A DNA stretch of 20,622 nucleotides from Fluviibacter sp048859965 (GTDB lineage: Bacteria > Pseudomonadota > Gammaproteobacteria > Burkholderiales > Rhodocyclaceae). This document shows positions 1-5,978 of this stretch, piece by piece; within the stretch, counting starts at the first letter, position 1; every line of letters starts with the position of its first letter. A model generated the notes under the pieces. It had not been told where the DNA came from. It was given only the letters and a program-made list of their open reading frames with translations, and made no database searches. The stretch spans positions 1 to 20,622 of the forward strand of contig JBLIZO010000045.1 of assembly GCA_048859965.1 (NCBI GenBank). The letters run 5' to 3'. The position numbers and the translations under genes were made by a program.

Positions 1-694
1 GATCTTCAGCCTGACCGGAGATAATCAGCGGCGTGCGCGCTTCGTCGATGAGGATCGAATCGACTTCGTCCACGATGGCGAAGTGCAGTTTACGCTGCAC
101 ACGATCCTGCACGTCGTACACCATGTTGTCGCGCAGGTAATCGAAACCGAATTCGTTGTTGGTGCCGTAGGTGATGTCGCTGGCATAGGCAATCCGCTTT
201 TCTTCGGAGCTCATCTGCGACAGATTGCAGCCGACATCCAGCCCCAGCCAGCGGTGCAATTGCCCCATCCATTCGGCGTCGCGACGGGCAAGGTAGTCGT
301 TGACCGTGACAACATGCACCCCCTGACCGGCCAGCGCATTCAGATACGCGGGCAAGGTGGAAACCAGAGTTTTGCCTTCGCCGGTGCGCATTTCGGCGAT
401 CTTGCCATAGTGCAGCACCATGCCGCCGACCAGTTGCACGTCGAAGTGACGCATGCCCAGCACGCGTTTGCTGGCCTCGCGAACAACGGCAAAAGCTTCG
501 GGCAGCAGGGCGTCGAGGGTTTCGCCACCAGCCAGGCGAGTACGGAATTCAGCGGTTTTGGCCTGAAGCGCTTCGTCCGCAAGCGATGCCATCGAAGGTT
601 CGAGGGCGTTGATGCGCTCGATCTGCTTGCGATAGGTCTTGAGCAGTCGGTCGTTACGGCTCCCGAACAGGGATTTGAGCAGGCCAGAAATCAT
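1..694 (-). CDS. secA: Protein translocase ATPase subunit SecA (N-terminal 231 residues, cut by window edge)
   Basis: SecA is the motor ATPase that pushes unfolded preproteins through the SecYEG channel in the inner membrane. The visible reading frame begins at an ATG at 694 and stays open to base 1, so about the first quarter of a roughly 900-residue protein is present. It starts MISGLLKSLFGSRNDRLLK, very close to other proteobacterial SecA proteins. The Walker A motif MRTGEGKT ends at about residue 109, with Lys108 at the canonical position. The stretches VHVVTVNDYLARRDAEW and YGTNNEFGFDYLRDNM follow. The Walker B segment DEVDSILIDEARTPLIISG lies near residues 209-227. This is nucleotide-binding domain 1; the preprotein-binding and C-terminal domains lie outside. 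No secM-like gene precedes it. A possible extended -10 promoter lies about 30 bases upstream. Identification is certain; only the 3' part is unseen. Confidence 0.97.
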   Translation of the reverse strand, partial: MISGLLKSLFGSRNDRLLKTYRKQIERINALEPSMASLADEALQAKTAEFRTRLAGGETLDALLPEAFAVVREASKRVLGMRHFDVQLVGGMVLHYGKIAEMRTGEGKTLVSTLPAYLNALAGQGVHVVTVNDYLARRDAEWMGQLHRWLGLDVGCNLSQMSSEEKRIAYASDITYGTNNEFGFDYLRDNMVYDVQDRVQRKLHFAIVDEVDSILIDEARTPLIISGQAED

Positions 695-721
695 GTGCAG
701 GTTCCAGAAAATATCCTTGCG

Positions 722-730
722 ATTTTAGCA
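722..730 (-). promoter_or_regulatory. secA: Possible extended -10 promoter of secA
   Basis: On the minus strand the sequence TGCTAAAAT fits an extended -10 element (TGn followed by TAAAAT). It sits 28-36 bases before the secA ATG, which would give a short leader. I see no good -35 hexamer at 16-18 bp spacing, so recognition would depend on the extended -10. This is a pattern match only. Confidence 0.35.
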
Positions 731-765
731 TGCTGCACTCGCAGTATTTGCCTGATTACGAGCGA

Positions 766-837
766 CAGGATGGGCGCGGGCCCGGCTCTCATACGTCGCA
801 AGCTCCCCAAATCGAGCCAAACCCGACGCCCACCCTG
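766..837. repeat. Long imperfect inverted repeat (hairpin) in the DUF721-secA gap
   Basis: The arm at 766-780 (CAGGATGGGCGCGGG) is nearly the reverse complement of 822-837 (CCCGACGCCCACCCTG): 14 bases pair, with one mismatch and one bulged base. Inside it, GGCTC at 784-788 pairs with GAGCC at 814-818. Together they make a stem of about 19 pairs around a 25-base loop. Neither strand has a T-run after the structure, so it is not a standard intrinsic terminator. It could be a REP-like intergenic repeat, a leader element for secA if transcription starts further upstream, or a rho-assisted terminator. Confidence 0.5.
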
Positions 838-892
838 CCCTAAAGGCTTCTGGTCAACCAAAACGTTTCCAAGGCATGCCGTGCATCAAAGG

Positions 893-1012
893 TTAGCCCG
901 ATTTCCGACGCTTTTCGTAGTCGATGAGGGCGCCTTTGATCACGGCATCGCCAAACCATGGGAAGTAGCAACCCTTGCCGAACATGACGCTCTCGGCTAC
1001 TCTCAGCGCCAT
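893..1012 (-). CDS. Possible small protein of 39 residues, uncharacterised
   Basis: This frame runs from an ATG at 1012 to a TAA at 893 and would encode MALRVAESVMFGKGCYFPWF followed by GDAVIKGALIDYEKRRKSG. I do not recognise it. In favour of it being real: the third codon positions are mostly G or C as in neighbouring genes, the peptide looks protein-like with an aromatic core and a basic tail, and an AGGG stands a few bases before the ATG. Against it: it is very short, and its ATG overlaps the ATG of the divergent DUF721 gene at 1011, an unusual layout. A shorter version could start at the ATG at 985 (30 residues). It could also be a remnant of an older gene. No function is proposed. Confidence 0.25.
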   Translation of the reverse strand: MALRVAESVMFGKGCYFPWFGDAVIKGALIDYEKRRKSG

Positions 1013-1514
1013 GTACCCTATCCACCGCTCATCTCGGAAAACGACCCTGCGCGCCCTCTCCGATGTTCTGGAGTATGGCGGCAAGGCGCGCAGCCAGGAC
1101 CAAGATCAGGCCAACGCAACGCTGGGTGGCCTGATGCAGCACGCGCGGACATTACAACGCCTGCAGGATGCGCTGGTCGGCACGTTACCGCCCGGCATGG
1201 CCAGAAGCTGCCGGGTCGCAAATCTGACGGCGGATACGATCACGGTGCTGTGCAACCACCCGAGCCTGGGCGCCCGCTTGCGTCAGCTCGGCCCCAGCCT
1301 CATCAACGCGTGGCGGGCAGCGGGCTTTGCCTGCAGCGCGCTGGAGGTGCGGATTCGCCCCGGCTTGCCGGAGGACAAGGCGCCCACGGTGTTTCAGCGC
1401 GAACCGTTATCGGCCACGGTGGCCGCAACGCTCAGCGAGCTGGAAAACGAGATTCACGATGACGGCCTGAAGGCTGCGCTGGCGCGTTTGCGCCAATCTG
1501 CCCGGACCGCCTGA
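1011..1514 (+). CDS. DUF721 family protein, DciA-like
   Basis: This is the only convincing plus-strand gene. From the ATG at 1011 it gives 167 residues. The middle part, LGGLMQHARTLQRLQDAL through CRVANLTADTITVLCNHP to LGARLRQLGPSLINAW, has the pattern of DUF721: an N-terminal helix pair followed by a short beta-rich KH-like fold. DUF721 includes DciA, which helps the replicative helicase DnaB load in the many bacteria lacking DnaC. Whether this copy does so is inference. The start is uncertain: ATG codons at 984 and 1011 and a TTG at 975 are in frame, and none has a good Shine-Dalgarno sequence. Its TGA stop at 1512-1514 directly abuts the lpxC stop. DUF721 genes near lpxC and secA are common in betaproteobacteria. 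Confidence 0.8.
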   Translation: MYPIHRSSRKTTLRALSDVLEYGGKARSQDQDQANATLGGLMQHARTLQRLQDALVGTLPPGMARSCRVANLTADTITVLCNHPSLGARLRQLGPSLINAWRAAGFACSALEVRIRPGLPEDKAPTVFQREPLSATVAATLSELENEIHDDGLKAALARLRQSARTA

Positions 1515-1524
1515 TCAGGCGGTC
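1505..1524. terminator. Perfect palindrome at the convergent DUF721/lpxC stop codons
   Basis: GACCGCCTGATCAGGCGGTC is a perfect 20-bp palindrome centred between 1514 and 1515, exactly where the two genes meet. Its central TGATCA holds both stop codons, TGA on the plus strand and TGA on the minus strand. In RNA it could form an 8-bp stem with a GATC tetraloop on either transcript. No T-run follows on either side, so intrinsic termination is not shown. A bidirectional or 3'-end stabilising role is a reasonable guess. Confidence 0.45.
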
Positions 1525-2450
1525 AGCGCGTACGCCTGCTGCATCCAGCGGGTGATACCGATCGGGGCTTCGGCGGGCGGCACGAACGAGACGAGCTCAT
1601 ACGATTCGGCATCGGCCAGCACGGCGCGGGCCAGTTTGTTGTTGAGGTCGTGGCCGGATTTGTGCGCCGTGAATTCACCAATAATCGGATGCCCGATCAG
1701 ATACAGATCGCCGATGGCGTCGAGCACTTTGTGCTTGACGAATTCATCGGCGTAACGCAGACCATCGGCGTTCAGGATACGGTATTCGTCGAGCACGACG
1801 GCATTTTCCAAACCGCCGCCAAGGGCCAGCCCGTTCTCACGCAGGAACTCCACTTCCTGCGTGAACCCGAAGGTGCGCGCGCGCGCGATATCGCGCGTAT
1901 AGCCCTGCTCGGCAAAATCGAAACTCACCTGCTGGCCGGTACGATCAATGGCAGGGTGATTGAAAACGATCGAAAAATTGAGTTTGAAACCATCGTAGGG
2001 CTCCAGGCGGGCGATCTTGTCGCCTTCCTTGATTTCCACGGGTTTTTTGATCCGCAGAAAACGCTTCGGCGCATGCTGTTCGACGATGCCCGCCGACTGG
2101 ATCAGAAAAACAAAGGGCGACGAAGAACCATCGAGAATGGGCACTTCGGCCGCATCCAGATCGAGCCAGACGTTATCAATGCCAAGGCCGCACAGCGCCG
2201 ACATGAGATGCTCGACGGTACCGACGCGGGCGCCGTCCACATCCAGACAGGAACACATCCGTGTGTCGCCAACCTGCAGCGCGCTCGCCTTGATGTCAAC
2301 AGGGGGGTCCAGATCGACGCGACGGAACACAATGCCGGTATCCGGCGCGGCCGGACGCAGCGTAAGCGTGACTTTGCGACCCGAGTGCAGCCCTACGCCA
2401 CTGGCGCGGATCACGGACTTGACGGTGCGCTGACACAGCATCTGGGACAT
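1515..2450 (-). CDS. lpxC: UDP-3-O-acyl-N-acetylglucosamine deacetylase LpxC
   Basis: LpxC is the zinc enzyme that removes the acetyl group from UDP-3-O-acyl-GlcNAc, the committed step of lipid A synthesis in the cytoplasm. The protein has 311 residues, the usual length. Visible landmarks are QRTVKSVIRASGVGLHSG near the N-terminus, the TVEHLMSAL motif with the catalytic Glu and first zinc His (about residues 80-81), KHKVLDAIGDLYL with the second zinc His and the Asp, and HKSGHDLNNKL with the catalytic His. The start is chosen at the ATG at 2450. A TTG at 2456 has AAAGG at closer spacing, and an ATG at 2441 fits the usual MxxQRT family start, so the true start may differ by two or three codons. 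It follows ftsZ after 200 bases and probably has its own promoter (2520-2528). Confidence 0.97.
   Translation of the reverse strand: MSQMLCQRTVKSVIRASGVGLHSGRKVTLTLRPAAPDTGIVFRRVDLDPPVDIKASALQVGDTRMCSCLDVDGARVGTVEHLMSALCGLGIDNVWLDLDAAEVPILDGSSSPFVFLIQSAGIVEQHAPKRFLRIKKPVEIKEGDKIARLEPYDGFKLNFSIVFNHPAIDRTGQQVSFDFAEQGYTRDIARARTFGFTQEVEFLRENGLALGGGLENAVVLDEYRILNADGLRYADEFVKHKVLDAIGDLYLIGHPIIGEFTAHKSGHDLNNKLARAVLADAESYELVSFVPPAEAPIGITRWMQQAYALTA
1873..1901. repeat. Alternating GC run and 16-bp palindrome inside lpxC
   Basis: Bases 1873-1887 are a 15-base strictly alternating purine-pyrimidine run (GTGCGCGCGCGCGCG). It merges into the perfect palindrome CGCGCGATATCGCGCG at 1882-1897. The region encodes the IARAR part of the conserved RARTFGF stretch of LpxC, so the Arg-Ala codons explain most of it. 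It could still form left-handed or cruciform DNA. Confidence 0.5.
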
Positions 2451-2501
2451 GTTCAACCGACCTTTGAGACAACCATACGTACGACAATTCTTGAGAGGGA
2501 C

Positions 2502-2542
2502 GGAGCCCCTGACTGGCTGATTCTAGCACAGACGAGGGCTCC
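2502..2542. repeat. 7-bp inverted repeat bracketing the predicted lpxC -10 box
   Basis: GGAGCCC (2502-2508) and GGGCTCC (2536-2542) are exact reverse complements separated by 27 bases that include the predicted -10 hexamer. The layout resembles an operator dyad around a promoter, but a 7-bp repeat can also occur by chance in GC-rich DNA. Confidence 0.35.
2520..2528 (-). promoter_or_regulatory. lpxC: Likely extended -10 promoter of lpxC
   Basis: On the minus strand TGTGCTAGAATC contains an extended -10 (TGC followed by TAGAAT at 2525-2520), about 70 bases before the lpxC start. A convincing -35 hexamer at 16-18 bp is not seen. The box lies inside an inverted repeat, GGAGCCC at 2502-2508 and GGGCTCC at 2536-2542. 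A separate small hairpin, CCTCC CGAC GGAGG at 2541-2554, overlaps the upstream arm. Confidence 0.5.
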
Positions 2543-2598
2543 TCCCGACGGAGGCACAACAATAAACGCTTCTACTTCAATCGCTTACCGACTGCCGG

Positions 2599-2619
2599 GT
2601 GCGCCTGCGCAGGGCGCAC
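2599..2619 (-). terminator. GC-rich hairpin downstream of ftsZ, possible terminator
   Basis: GTGCGCC (2599-2605) pairs exactly with GGCGCAC (2613-2619) around a 7-base loop, starting about 30 bases after the ftsZ stop. The sequence after it on the minus strand (CCCGGCAGTCGG) has no T-run. It may slow or end transcription with rho, or protect the 3' end of the ftsZ message; it is not a classical intrinsic terminator. Confidence 0.3.
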
Positions 2620-2650
2620 ACCGACCGGAGGCGGCGATGACCGCGACGAC

Positions 2651-3841
2651 TTAGTCCGCTTGCTTACGCAGGAACGCCGGAATGTCGTAGTGATCCACGC
2701 CTTGCGACACGAAGGCTTCCACCTTCAGGTTGCTGGCGGCCGGTGCGGCCACCGTGGTATGACGGGCCGAACGCATGCCTGGCGGCAGATCGTACTGGCT
2801 GAAGTCGCCAAACGGGCTGGCGTCGCCAGTACCGGTGGCGCGCATCGGCTCGATCACGGTGAAGGTTTCACGCGTGGTCTTCTTGCCGGCGGCGGCCTGG
2901 CCTTCCAGACCGGTTGCCACCACGGTGACGCGCATCTGTTCGCCCATATTCTCATCAAACACGGCACCGAAGATGATTTCAGCTTCGTCCGAGACATGAT
3001 CACCGATCGTGGCCATGACTTCGTTGACTTCACGCATCTTCAACGATTTCGAGGCGGTAATGTTAACCAGCACGCCTTTAGCACCGGCCAGTTCGACGCC
3101 TTCGAGCAGCGGGCAAGCCACAGCCTGTTCGGCAGCCAGACGGGCACGATCCATGCCTTCGGCGACGGCCGAACCCATCATGGCGCGACCCATGGCGCCC
3201 ATGACCGTACGCACGTCTTCGAAGTCGACGTTCACCAGGCCCTTGAGGGTGATGATTTCGGCGATGCCGCCCACAGCGTTACGCAGCACATCGTCAGCCG
3301 CCTGGAAGCAGGATTCCATCTCGGCATCGTCACCCAGCACGTCCATCAGACGGTCGTTCAGAATCACGATCAGTGAATCGACATGCTGTTCGAGTTCGGC
3401 GATACCGGCTTCGGCAGCCTTCATGCGCTTGCCTTCGAAACCGAAGGGCTTGGTGACGACAGCGACGCTCAGGATACCGAGTTCACGAGCGACCTCCGCA
3501 ACGATCGGCGCGGCACCGGTACCCGTACCGCCACCCATACCGGCGGTGATGAACACCATATGAGCGCCTTGCAGTTGCTGCTTGATCTGCTCGCGCTGTT
3601 CTTCGGCCGCTGCACGACCCGCTGCCGGCTTGGCGCCAGCCCCCAGGCCCGAACTGCCGAGCTGCATACGGTGGCCCGCCAGGCTGTTGTTCAGCGCCTG
3701 GGCATCGGTGTTCGCGGCGATGAACTGCACGCCATGCACGTTCTCGCGGATCATGTGGTCGATGGCATTGCCACCGGCACCACCCACGCCGATCACCTTA
3801 ATGATCGTGCCGTTGTCTTCTTTCTCGATAATTTCAAACAT
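2651..3841 (-). CDS. ftsZ: Cell division GTPase FtsZ
   Basis: FtsZ is the tubulin-like GTPase that polymerises into the division ring under the membrane at midcell. The 396-residue protein is complete. The N-terminal GTPase domain carries IGVGGAGGNAID (about 17-28) and the tubulin signature GGGTGTG at 103-109. The synergy (T7) loop NVDFEDV lies at 204-210 with Asn204, Asp206 and Asp209. After about residue 315 comes a low-complexity linker, then the C-terminal peptide YDIPAFLRKQAD that binds FtsA and other partners. A strong GGAGG stands 5 bases before the ATG. It follows ftsA after 99 bases, the largest gap since the cluster began. That gap holds an inverted repeat and probably a dedicated promoter, as expected for a protein needed in excess over FtsA. 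Confidence 0.98.
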   Translation of the reverse strand: MFEIIEKEDNGTIIKVIGVGGAGGNAIDHMIRENVHGVQFIAANTDAQALNNSLAGHRMQLGSSGLGAGAKPAAGRAAAEEQREQIKQQLQGAHMVFITAGMGGGTGTGAAPIVAEVARELGILSVAVVTKPFGFEGKRMKAAEAGIAELEQHVDSLIVILNDRLMDVLGDDAEMESCFQAADDVLRNAVGGIAEIITLKGLVNVDFEDVRTVMGAMGRAMMGSAVAEGMDRARLAAEQAVACPLLEGVELAGAKGVLVNITASKSLKMREVNEVMATIGDHVSDEAEIIFGAVFDENMGEQMRVTVVATGLEGQAAAGKKTTRETFTVIEPMRATGTGDASPFGDFSQYDLPPGMRSARHTTVAAPAASNLKVEAFVSQGVDHYDIPAFLRKQAD

Positions 3842-3940
3842 AACTGCCTCCGTTAAAAGCGGTATTACTCATCAATGGGTTACTGCGTTTTTACTGCTAT
3901 TTCAATGTCGTACTGCGCATACGACATCAGAAATTCGGGA
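3842..3940 (-). promoter_or_regulatory. ftsZ: ftsA-ftsZ intergenic region, probable ftsZ control region
   Basis: This 99-base gap is more AT-rich than the surrounding genes. It holds a perfect inverted repeat (ATGTCGTA at 3905-3912, TACGACAT at 3920-3927, 7-base loop) and three copies of TACTGC on the plus strand (3881, 3892, 3911), the first two one helical turn apart. On the minus strand a TTGAAA at 3905-3900 could be a -35 element, but the hexamer 17 bases on, TAACCC, is a poor -10. A TAATAC lies further downstream without a good -35. A GGAGG ribosome binding site ends the region. Confidence 0.45.
3905..3927. repeat. Perfect 8-bp inverted repeat upstream of ftsZ
   Basis: ATGTCGTA and TACGACAT are exact reverse complements separated by CTGCGCA. 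The element begins 14 bases after the ftsA stop and lies about 64 bases before the ftsZ ATG. No T-run follows on the minus strand, so an operator or an mRNA processing or attenuation hairpin is more likely than a terminator. Confidence 0.5.
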
Positions 3941-5176
3941 TCAAAAGTTTTTCTCAAACCAGGCGCGCATCGTGCCGAACACGTCCTTGACGCCGCCCCC
4001 CTGCTTCTCGCGCACCAGCTGGCCGCGCTTACGCTGGTTGTAGGCTTCGAGAATGAGGCCAAAGGCGGTGGCGTAACGCGGCGACTTGATGACATCGACG
4101 AGCGGGCCGCTGTACTTGGGCTCACCCAGGCGCACCGGCATGTGGAAAATTTCTTCGCCGAGTTCGATCATGCCCGGCATCGACGCCGAGCCACCGGTGA
4201 TCACGATGCCCGACGACAGCACATTCTCGTAACCTGAACGACGCAATTCAGCCTGAACGATTTCGAAGAGTTCTTCGACGCGCGGCTGGATCACGTCGGC
4301 CAGTGCGCGACGCGACAGTTTACGGCTGGGGCGGTCGTCAACGCCGGCGACTTCGATCACCTCTTCCGGATTCGCCAGATCGGCCAATGCGCAACCCGAA
4401 CGGCGCTTGATGTCTTCGGCGTCGCGCGTCGGCGTACGCAATGCCATGGCGATGTCATTGGTGACCTGGTTGCCCGCAATGGGAATCACGGCCGTATGGC
4501 GAATGGCACCCTGTGCCCAGACCGCGATATCGGTCGTGCCGCCACCGATGTCAATGAGACAGACACCCAGGTCCTTTTCATCTTCGGACAGCACGGCGTA
4601 GCTCGAGGCGAGCGGCTGCAGAATCAGATCATTCACATCCAGACCGCAACGGCGCACGCATTTGACGATGTTCTGGGCGGCCGAGATGGCGCCGGTGACG
4701 ATATGCACCTTCACTTCCAGACGCATACCGCTCATGCCGATCGGTTCGCGAATCCCGTCCTGACCGTCAATGACGAATTCCTGCGTGAGGATGTGCAGAA
4801 TCTCCTGCTCGGCCGGAATCGGCATCGCACGTGCCGTTTCGATCACCCGATCCACATCACCCGGGGTGACTTCCTTGTCCTTGATGGCGACCATGCCATT
4901 CGAATTGAAGCTGCGGATGTGGCTACCGGCAATCCCCGTGTAGACATCCTTGACCTTGCAGTCCGCCATCAGTTCGACTTCCTGGATCACCTTGGAAATC
5001 GTCTGCACGGTTTCCTCGATGTTCACCACCACGCCGCGCGAGAGGCCACGTGCTTCCTGTGCACCGACGCCCAGCACATTCAAACGCCCGTCCGGGGCGA
5101 TCTCAGCGACAACGGCGACGATCTTGGACGTACCAATATCGAGGCCGACAATCAGTTCTTTGGTCTCTCTGCTCAT
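3941..5176 (-). CDS. ftsA: Cell division protein FtsA
   Basis: FtsA is the actin-like ATPase that tethers FtsZ filaments to the inner membrane and signals to the septal synthesis machinery. The protein has 411 residues, the typical length. Phosphate-1 motif GLDIGTSKIVAVV is at 11-23. The FtsA-specific 1C domain lies roughly at 87-165. Phosphate-2 motif DIGGGTTD is at 209-216, and GIVITGGSASMPG is the adenosine motif. The C-terminal GTMRAWFEKNF is an amphipathic membrane-targeting helix. Its ATG at 5176 overlaps the ftsQ stop by 4 nt (ATGA), with AAAGG six bases before, so translation is probably coupled to ftsQ. Confidence 0.98.
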   Translation of the reverse strand: MSRETKELIVGLDIGTSKIVAVVAEIAPDGRLNVLGVGAQEARGLSRGVVVNIEETVQTISKVIQEVELMADCKVKDVYTGIAGSHIRSFNSNGMVAIKDKEVTPGDVDRVIETARAMPIPAEQEILHILTQEFVIDGQDGIREPIGMSGMRLEVKVHIVTGAISAAQNIVKCVRRCGLDVNDLILQPLASSYAVLSEDEKDLGVCLIDIGGGTTDIAVWAQGAIRHTAVIPIAGNQVTNDIAMALRTPTRDAEDIKRRSGCALADLANPEEVIEVAGVDDRPSRKLSRRALADVIQPRVEELFEIVQAELRRSGYENVLSSGIVITGGSASMPGMIELGEEIFHMPVRLGEPKYSGPLVDVIKSPRYATAFGLILEAYNQRKRGQLVREKQGGGVKDVFGTMRAWFEKNF

Positions 5177-5967
5177 GACTTACCTTTGCGATCGGAGGGG
5201 GTGGCGGTGGAAGACGTTGCGCCGACCGGGTAGCGCACAGCCACGCCAGCGGGGTAACGCAGATCAACAACCGTGGGCGCCACAGCGCGGCTGCCCACAA
5301 GTTGGGGGTAGAGTTGTACGAACAGCGACACCAATTCATCAGCGCTGTTCAAAGTGCGTTCGCGACCGAGCTCGACGCGGGTGCCGTTATCCAGACGCAG
5401 ACTCCACGACAGGCGCGGACTCAGATCCAGCTGGCGGATGGTGCGGCCGGTCGGCTGCAGCAGTGCGCTGTAACGGGTATAACGCGCCATCAGATCCTCG
5501 CCCGTATCGAGCGGGCCGTGCATCACGGGCAGCGCCGCCGTATCCTTGGGCAGCGAACTATCGGCAACTTCAAACGTTTCACCATCGCGATTGAGCCAGA
5601 CGGAGAAACCGCGCTCCCCCTCATTTCCCCAACGCGCCACCGGCATCTGCTCGTCGATATCCAGTGCCAGATTGCCCAGGCCTTGACGACGGACATCGGC
5701 ACGATAAACCCAGGGTTGACGCTCAACGCCTTGCCGAATGGCTTTGAGGTCCACCGTAAAGAAATTACCGCTGATCGCCGGCGCGATACCCGCGCGAATG
5801 TCCTCGATCTGCACGCGCTCCAGCGGCTTCGTGAGAAACACTTCACGCACCGGAATCAACGGCAGACGAACCACCATCAACACGACCGTGACCAGAATGA
5901 GTAGCAGCCCCAATCCCCACAGGAGATTGGCCAGCCGGTTCATCAGATCAGCGCGGTTCCAGATCAT
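5173..5967 (-). CDS. ftsQ: Cell division protein FtsQ
   Basis: FtsQ is a bitopic inner-membrane protein that joins FtsL and FtsB and recruits the later division proteins. The protein has 264 residues: a short cytoplasmic head, one transmembrane helix at about 12-34 (LANLLWGLGLLLILVTVVLM), then a periplasmic POTRA domain from about residue 40 (IPVREVFL through PWVYRADVRRQG) and the FtsQ beta domain to about residue 245. The last 15 residues are Ser/Thr/Lys-rich. The ATG at 5967 has GAGG nine bases upstream and lies 11 bases after the ddlB stop. Sequence divergence is normal for FtsQ; position between ddlB and ftsA confirms the call. Confidence 0.95.
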   Translation of the reverse strand: MIWNRADLMNRLANLLWGLGLLLILVTVVLMVVRLPLIPVREVFLTKPLERVQIEDIRAGIAPAISGNFFTVDLKAIRQGVERQPWVYRADVRRQGLGNLALDIDEQMPVARWGNEGERGFSVWLNRDGETFEVADSSLPKDTAALPVMHGPLDTGEDLMARYTRYSALLQPTGRTIRQLDLSPRLSWSLRLDNGTRVELGRERTLNSADELVSLFVQLYPQLVGSRAVAPTVVDLRYPAGVAVRYPVGATSSTATPSDRKGKS

Positions 5968-5978
5968 GGTCGTTCGCC

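Larger units (their letters stand above)
695..1010. other. Gap between secA and the DUF721 gene
   Basis: About 316 bases separate the start codons of the divergently read secA and DUF721 genes. The stretch holds the secA promoter candidate near 722-730, the hairpin at 766-837, and a doubtful minus-strand ORF of 39 codons ending at 893. I see no tRNA, no T-rich terminator and no clear sigma-70 promoter for the DUF721 gene. The best plus-strand match is TTGCCG at 975 and TACTCT at 998 with a 17-base spacer, which is weak. Confidence 0.6.

Noticed and set aside
975..1003. Sigma-70-like promoter for DUF721 (TTGCCG, 17 bases, TACTCT)
   Set aside because: Only 4 and 3 bases match the consensus hexamers, and it would place the transcript start on the ATG itself.
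83..1462. 459-codon plus-strand ORF
   Set aside because: It runs antisense through the secA start, the gap and into the DUF721 gene in another frame. The translation shows no domain and is His/Gln-rich in the part opposite secA, a usual shadow of GC-rich coding DNA.
1650..2654. 334-codon plus-strand ORF opposite lpxC and its upstream region
   Set aside because: lpxC on the other strand is certain, and this translation has no recognisable motif; it is a mirror frame.
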